The position numbers and the translations under genes are program-made. Below the pieces are notes generated by a model, which made no database searches, was not told the DNA's origin, and worked only from the letters and a program-made list of their open reading frames with translations. Below are positions 13,465 through 17,306 of a stretch of DNA of 17,306 bases, one piece after another. The stretch is taken from the NCBI GenBank assembly GCA_017860555.1, contig JAGDMJ010000009.1, positions 1 to 17,306 of the forward strand, written 5' to 3'. Position 1 is the first letter of the stretch. Every line of letters begins with the position of its first letter. The stretch comes from Bacteroidota bacterium. Its GTDB lineage: Bacteria; Bacteroidota; Ignavibacteria; UBA10030; UBA6906.

Positions 13465-13665
13465 CTATCCCAGCGCCTCATGCTCCAACCCATCATCGTC
13501 GTCCACTATAATATCTATAATATCGGTTCGCAGTCCGTTGCTCCTCAGCGCCTTCGGGATCTTGAGCTTCTGCCGCGATTGAATGAGCTCGTCTCTGTTT
13601 GCGATGATTTCTCTTTTTGTCTCTTCGCGCATTGCAATGGTAGATAAACAAAAGTGCTTTGCCAA
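13465..13665 (-). CDS. Doubtful small hypothetical protein (66 or 55 aa)
   Basis: An open frame beginning TTG at 13665 or ATG at 13632 (MREETKREIIANRDELIQSR) and ending DDDDGLEHEALG. It is hydrophilic, with a charged helical N-terminus and an acidic end. Neither start has a good ribosome site, unlike most real genes here. By eye the stretch IPKALRSNGLRTDIIDI faintly recalls the segment ahead of some serine-protease domains, and the frame that continues into the sigma ORF could be debris of such a gene. It may therefore be a fragment rather than a gene. It lies just downstream of the ACCCTAG element. Confidence 0.25.
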   Translation of the reverse strand: MAKHFCLSTIAMREETKREIIANRDELIQSRQKLKIPKALRSNGLRTDIIDIIVDDDDGLEHEALG

Positions 13666-13709
13666 TAAGGGAATAGCTGTAATTTGGACGGTTTTGAGGG
13701 ATGAGGGCG

Positions 13710-13749
13710 TCTACATGATTTACCCTAGAGTGTCGCCCTGATGGTGGGA
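13710..13749. promoter_or_regulatory. ACCCTAG element between hemN and the sigma gene
   Basis: TCTACA (13710-13715) and ACCCTAG (13722-13728) have exactly the spacing seen upstream of ytxH. CTGATGGTGGGA (13738-13749) matches that site at 11 of 12 bases. TCGCCCT (13733-13739) is shared with the inverted repeat at 10748-10769. The element sits 78 bases before an ATG at 13632 and about 400 before the sigma start, so its target is uncertain. Confidence 0.45.
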
Positions 13750-13767
13750 AGCATCACGGGATGCTTC
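13748..13767 (-). terminator. Hairpin downstream of hemN
   Basis: GAAGCATC and GATGCTTC pair perfectly over eight bases around a four-base loop, 84 bases past the hemN stop. In the direction of hemN transcription no T-run follows, so it could be a non-classical transcription end or an mRNA-stabilising stem. Confidence 0.35.
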
Positions 13768-13851
13768 GGAAAAACTGGAAGACAACTCGCGTTCGCGAAG
13801 GGGATCTTCTGGTCTCACGGGGGAGAACGGGAGGATAACGCCGAAGAGATG

Positions 13852-15243
13852 TTACACGGTGCGGGAGAAAACAGGTTTTCCGGTCGTCATGGAATCGAGA
13901 TACGCGTCGAAGCACATGGCGATATTCCTCAGCAATAATCGCCCGGCCCCGAGGATGCGAATCGTTCCGGGCGAGATCTGGACAAGGCCATCATTCACGA
14001 ACTGCCCGAGGGCTTCGAGGGAACGCGCAAAGTGTTCGTCGAACCGGATGCCGTAAAGCCGTTCGACCGCAGTGGTGTCGAGTTCCAGATCGCACATGAG
14101 ACGCATGATCACGAATTTCCTGATACGGTCGTCGGGTGTCATGCGATAGCCGACGTGGGTAGCAAGCTGTCCTTCGTCGAGCGCCGCGTAGTAGTCGGGA
14201 AGATTCTTCGTATTCTGCGCGTAGATGTTCTGGAAATGGCTGATCGACGACATGCCGAACCCGTACAGGTCGGCGCCCGACTTCGTGGAGTATCCCTGGA
14301 AATTTCTGTACAGGGTCTTCTCACGCTGCGCACGCGCCAGTTCGTCGTCCGGTTTCGCAAAATGATCCATGCCGACATAGACATAGCCGTTCGAACAGAG
14401 CAGTTCGATGGTCATCTGCAGGATGTCCAGCTTCTTTTCCGGCGTCGGAAGATCTTCAGGATGTATGAGTTTCTGGTGCGGCTTCATCCAGGGGACATGC
14501 GCGTAGTTGAAGACGGCGATCCGGGCAGGGCTCAGATCAATGACCTTGCGAAGGGTCTCTTCGAACGAGTGCGCCGTCTGGAACGGGAGGCCGTAGATGA
14601 GGTCGACATTGATGCTCGTGAAGCCGAGTTCCTCAGCCCAGGAGAATACATTGCTCGTCAGCGATTCCGGCTGCACCCTGTTCACCGCCTCCTGCACCTG
14701 AGCATTGAAATCCTGCACACCCATGCTCATGCGATTGAAGCCCACGCTTCGGAGGGCCTCGAGGTGTTCACGCGTGAGTTCGCGCGGGTCGATCTCGACG
14801 CTCATTTCTGCATCGGGGGCAAGGCGGAACGCGGAGCGGATGAGACCGCCGGTATCGCGGATCTGGGCTGGAGAGAGGTGCGTCGGCGTGCCACCCCCCC
14901 AGTGCACCTGCACGACCTTTCTGTCCGGCGCCAGCACCGGCGCCACAAGGGCGATTTCGCGCTTCAGATAGGAGAGGTAGGTCTCAATGCGGAAGCGATC
15001 GCGCGTCACCAGCATCGTGCAACCGCAGAAGTAACAGAGCGTATCGCAGAACGGGAAATGGAAGTAGAGCGAGATGTCCTCACTCGCTCCGGGGGCATTG
15101 GTTGCCCGGATCTCCTCCGAAAAATCTGCTGCGGTGAACGCGGAGCTGAAAAGCGGAGCGGTGGGATAGCTGGTGTACCGCGGCCCAGGCCGGTCGTATT
15201 TCTTCAAAAAGCTGAAATCATTGCGAGAGAACTGGCTCCCCAT
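13852..15243 (-). CDS. hemN: Oxygen-independent coproporphyrinogen III oxidase
   Basis: 463 residues, close to the usual HemN length. This radical-SAM enzyme decarboxylates coproporphyrinogen III to protoporphyrinogen IX without oxygen, a late step of haem synthesis, in the cytoplasm. The iron-sulfur motif is FPFCDTLCYFCGCTMLVT (Cys66, Cys70, Cys73, plus Cys75 as in true HemN). The N-terminal KKYDRPGPRYTSYPTAP and C-terminal RNIAMCFDAYLDS are also typical of HemN rather than of the HemW/HemZ relatives. The open frame runs to 15357, but ATG 15243 has GGAGGAAGGTG just upstream and begins the conserved part, so I start there. It appears to be transcribed alone: 171 bases separate it from the OsmC gene upstream. 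Its presence suggests the organism can make haem under low oxygen. Confidence 0.96.
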   Translation of the reverse strand: MGSQFSRNDFSFLKKYDRPGPRYTSYPTAPLFSSAFTAADFSEEIRATNAPGASEDISLYFHFPFCDTLCYFCGCTMLVTRDRFRIETYLSYLKREIALVAPVLAPDRKVVQVHWGGGTPTHLSPAQIRDTGGLIRSAFRLAPDAEMSVEIDPRELTREHLEALRSVGFNRMSMGVQDFNAQVQEAVNRVQPESLTSNVFSWAEELGFTSINVDLIYGLPFQTAHSFEETLRKVIDLSPARIAVFNYAHVPWMKPHQKLIHPEDLPTPEKKLDILQMTIELLCSNGYVYVGMDHFAKPDDELARAQREKTLYRNFQGYSTKSGADLYGFGMSSISHFQNIYAQNTKNLPDYYAALDEGQLATHVGYRMTPDDRIRKFVIMRLMCDLELDTTAVERLYGIRFDEHFARSLEALGQFVNDGLVQISPGTIRILGAGRLLLRNIAMCFDAYLDSMTTGKPVFSRTV

Positions 15244-15414
15244 GAACAACACCTTCCTCCGTTGCAGAGAACAGCACGATTGCAGTGCCAGAACAACAGG
15301 GCCGATTGCCCCGCTATGCTCTCCTTCTATAATACCGAGAATTCGAACGACTAGCAAGAACCGGAAACGCGTTCGCGGCGGCGAGCCCCCGTCTCCGAAA
15401 TCAAACGGCCGGTC

Positions 15415-15897
15415 TCATTGCACAATGATGGTGGGATTCACCTCGACGATCGAGGCGATGGAATTGGTGACCAGGCAATGCTTCTCGGCGTCCCGCAGGA
15501 TCGCTTGCAGCTCGTCCCCGGCCGAGGAGGATGAGACGACGATGGTCGGGAAGATCACAATGCGCGTGAACCGGTAATCGCCATCGACGTACTCAAGGAC
15601 GCCGTTGGCGTGGCTCCGGTAGGAGACGACGGGCAGGTCGCGCTTGGACGCGAACGCGATGAACGTGGCCATATGGCACATCTCGACGCACGCGACAAAC
15701 ATGTGCTCGGGAGTCCAGAGGCCCGGTTCCCCTTTGAATTCCGGCGGCGCGGAGAAGCGCAACGACGCCTTTCCCTCGGACGTGAGCACTCCACTCCTTC
15801 CCTCCGTCCACGTTGTGCAGGTCTTGTACGTAAAGGTCCGGAACCGGGTCTTGTCCTGTTCGGGTGATATGCTGAACCGTCCGTTCTCTCGTACCAT
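15415..15897 (-). CDS. OsmC-family protein (thiol peroxidase-like)
   Basis: 160 residues matching the OsmC/Ohr fold: an N-terminal strand region, then TPEHMFVACVEMCHMATFIA with Cys70 and Cys74, and a second cysteine in EKHCLVTNSI (Cys141). OsmC/Ohr enzymes use one cysteine from each place to reduce organic peroxides. Cys74 in the 'CH' pattern and Cys141 are the likely pair. The C-terminal ASIVEVNPTIIV is typical of the OsmC/YhfA-like branch. The ATG at 15897 lies three bases after the leuD stop and has GGAGGGG about eight bases upstream, inside the leuD end, so it is translated from the leuCD message. The pairing is unusual but could reflect protection of the oxygen-sensitive iron-sulfur enzyme LeuC. 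Family is secure; substrate is not. Confidence 0.88.
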   Translation of the reverse strand: MVRENGRFSISPEQDKTRFRTFTYKTCTTWTEGRSGVLTSEGKASLRFSAPPEFKGEPGLWTPEHMFVACVEMCHMATFIAFASKRDLPVVSYRSHANGVLEYVDGDYRFTRIVIFPTIVVSSSSAGDELQAILRDAEKHCLVTNSIASIVEVNPTIIVQ

Positions 15898-15900
15898 AGT

Positions 15901-16401
15901 TCATCCCCTCCCGCGCCGTTGCAGCAAAAGCGTACGTGTGTACGCGATCAATCCGCCCGCGTCAATGATCGCCTGCCTCGCCTCCGGAAGCCGCACCGTC
16001 GGAGTCGCGTTGCCCGTCGACCTGTTCATGACGCGGTCCGGGAGCACGTCGATCTCGTCCCCCGCTGACGCCTGCACTCCAGGCGCCACGACCACCTGCA
16101 ACCCCAGGTTGATCGCATTTTGCATGAAGATCCGGGCGAAACTCTCGGCCACAATCGTGAGATCATATCCTTTGAGGGTGGAGACCGCCTGTTCCCGCGA
16201 TGAGCCGCAGCCAAAGTTCTTTCCGGCGACGATGAGGCTGCCGGGCGGAATTTGCCCGGCTTTCAGACGCGCGTTCAGCTCGGCGTTGTCGGCAAACGCG
16301 AACTGCGGCGTTTCCGCGGGCAGCACCGTCGCCATGTATCGTCCCGGATAGATCACGTCGGTAGACACGTCGTCACCGGCAACAAACGCCACTGTCGCCA
16401 T
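15901..16401 (-). CDS. leuD: 3-isopropylmalate dehydratase small subunit
   Basis: 166 residues, the short type found with HacA/LeuC-2-like large subunits. It carries VAGDDVSTDVIYPGRYM near the start and the swivel-domain signature GKNFGCGSSREQA (about residues 60-72), whose GCGSSRE loop contacts the substrate. With LeuC it isomerises 2-isopropylmalate to 3-isopropylmalate in leucine synthesis. I start at ATG 16401, which overlaps the leuC stop as TGATG and has AAAGGAG about nine bases upstream; a GTG one codon earlier is possible. The overlap implies translational coupling and equal subunit supply. A related lyase acting on homoaconitate or methylated malates cannot be excluded from sequence alone. 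Confidence 0.92.
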   Translation of the reverse strand: MATVAFVAGDDVSTDVIYPGRYMATVLPAETPQFAFADNAELNARLKAGQIPPGSLIVAGKNFGCGSSREQAVSTLKGYDLTIVAESFARIFMQNAINLGLQVVVAPGVQASAGDEIDVLPDRVMNRSTGNATPTVRLPEARQAIIDAGGLIAYTRTLLLQRRGRG

Positions 16402-17306
16402 CACTCCTGTGCTCCTTTCCTCGGGTCCGTGACAACGCCGGTCAGCGCCGATGCGGCTGCCACTGCCGGCGAGCAGAGATACACCTCCGCGGACGGATTC
16501 CCCATCCGTCCCTTGAAGTTCCGGTTCGTCGTCGAAAGCGCGGTCTCACCGTCTCCGAGCGCTCCCTGGTGCACACCAAGACAGGGACCGCATCCGGGAT
16601 TCATCACGACTGCTCCCGCCCCCAGCAGATCCCCGATCAACCCTCGCTCCAATGCCTGCGCATAGATCCTCCCGGATGCGGGAAACACCAGCATCCGGGT
16701 TCCGGCCGCCACGTTCTTCCCTCTGAGGATCCGTGCCGCCACCTCCAGGTCGTCCAGCCGGCCGTTCGTGCAGGAGCCGATCACGATCTGATGGACTCTG
16801 GTGCCGGCCACCTCGTCAATCGGTCGGACGTTGTCGACGGTATGCGGGCACGCGACCTGCGGCACGAGGTGCGAGACATCCACGTCGATCACGCGCTCAT
16901 ACTCCGCGTCCAGGTCGGGAAGCACGATGTCGATGTTGTCTTTGACGCCGGCGCTGACGCGCAGGTAACGGAGCGTTTCCTTGTCGGACGGCACGATGCC
17001 CGAGGTTGCGCCTGCTTCCACGGCCATATTGCAGATCACGAGCCGCCCGGATGTAGGCATTCGGCTGATCGCGTCCCCGTGGAATTCTATCACGCGGTAG
17101 TTCGCTCCCTGCGCGGTGAGCATGCCAATCAGGTGCAGGATCAAATCTTTCGGCCCGACCATCGGAGGGAAGAGGCCTTTGACGACAACTTTGATCGACG
17201 CTGGAACCTCCACATTCACCGCGCCGCCGAGTGCCCAGACACTCGCCATCTCCGTCGCGCCAATCCCGAACGAGAATGCGCCCAATGCGCCGTGCGTGGT
17301 GGTGTG
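16401..17306 (-). CDS. leuC: 3-isopropylmalate dehydratase large subunit, partial (5' end off the right edge)
   Basis: 301 codons are visible and remain open to the window edge, starting with the conserved HTTTHGALGAFSFGIGATE; about 115-120 N-terminal residues of a roughly 420-residue protein are missing. An internal TTG at 17285 is not the true start. The three cysteines that hold the 4Fe-4S cluster are present in VIGSCTNGRLDD and NPGCGPCLGVHQG. The end, NPSAEVYLCSPAVAAASALT, is also family-typical. With LeuD it forms the dehydratase of the second step of leucine synthesis; the cluster is oxygen-sensitive. This belongs to the shorter archaeal/HacA-like subgroup rather than the E. coli LeuC type, judged by the compact sequence and the short leuD partner. 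Confidence 0.93.
   Translation of the reverse strand, partial: HTTTHGALGAFSFGIGATEMASVWALGGAVNVEVPASIKVVVKGLFPPMVGPKDLILHLIGMLTAQGANYRVIEFHGDAISRMPTSGRLVICNMAVEAGATSGIVPSDKETLRYLRVSAGVKDNIDIVLPDLDAEYERVIDVDVSHLVPQVACPHTVDNVRPIDEVAGTRVHQIVIGSCTNGRLDDLEVAARILRGKNVAAGTRMLVFPASGRIYAQALERGLIGDLLGAGAVVMNPGCGPCLGVHQGALGDGETALSTTNRNFKGRMGNPSAEVYLCSPAVAAASALTGVVTDPRKGAQE

Larger units (their letters stand above)
13309..13851. other. Intergenic region between hemN and the sigma gene
   Basis: This 543-base stretch holds a hairpin (13748-13767), an ACCCTAG element (13710-13749), one doubtful small open frame (13465-13665) and, nearest the sigma gene, AT-richer sequence likely to contain its promoter. 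A 9-base tandem repeat CTATAATAT occurs at 13506-13523. I see no RNA gene in it. Confidence 0.5.

Noticed and set aside
13506..13523. CTATAATAT repeated twice, each containing a TATAAT -10 box
   Set aside because: Two copies are too few for a repeat family, the TATAAT points along the plus strand where no gene follows, and no -35 match sits at the right distance.
13640..13666. Sigma-54-like promoter (TGGCA...TTTTG on the minus strand)
   Set aside because: The essential GC of the -12 element is missing and spacing fits only loosely; no sigma-54 activator with an AAA+ domain is in the window.
14032..15354. Long plus-strand open frame (440 codons) opposite hemN
   Set aside because: It is the antisense shadow of a clear HemN protein with its iron-sulfur motif; its translation is low-complexity, rich in Arg/His/Glu and lacks any recognisable domain.

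Overview
The window is a bacterial chromosomal segment of moderately high GC in which every gene I can support lies on the minus strand. The genes mostly have clear Shine-Dalgarno sites. The mix of a BamA-like outer-membrane protein, an AsmA-like DUF748 protein, a lipoprotein lytic transglycosylase and OmpA-type sequence indicates a Gram-negative (diderm) cell. The ECF sigma factor and overall gene style remind me of the Bacteroidota/Chlorobiota/Ignavibacteriota group. That placement is by eye and only moderately secure. I see no tRNA, rRNA, CRISPR array, insertion sequence or phage gene.

Layout, in the direction of transcription (right to left): (1) 17306-15415, leuC (cut by the right edge), leuD and an OsmC-family gene, packed as one operon for leucine biosynthesis plus a thiol-peroxidase-like protein. 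(2) 15243-13852, hemN, oxygen-independent haem synthesis. (3) 13851-12724, a 540-base stretch with a regulatory-looking motif and a doubtful small ORF, then an ECF sigma factor with no anti-sigma gene beside it. (4) 12560-10905, a secreted single-POTRA, BamA-like outer-membrane barrel protein whose start codon sits in a perfect hairpin. (5) 10664-2979, a large two-component locus: a stand-alone receiver, a decayed membrane histidine-kinase remnant, a second Rcp1-like receiver, a soluble 1831-residue kinase with about nine PAS and two GAF domains, and an overlapping NarL/LuxR-type response regulator. (6) 2642-1, an envelope/stress cluster: YtxH, DUF948, a degraded OmpA C-terminal fragment, a lytic transglycosylase lipoprotein, a 49-residue lmo0937-type membrane peptide and a DUF748 protein that runs off the left edge.

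The most interesting signal is regulatory. Intergenic elements built on ACCCTAG (reverse CTAGGGT) occur ahead of the first receiver gene (a perfect 22-base inverted repeat at 10748-10769), ahead of ytxH (2782-2816), and between hemN and the sigma gene (13710-13749). I saw no other CCCTAG/CTAGGG in the window. I infer that they are binding sites for one regulator, perhaps the LuxR-type regulator encoded here, tying the signalling locus to the envelope-stress cluster. Two gene remnants (OmpA; a PAS histidine kinase) show recent loss by deletion and frameshift in the same region.
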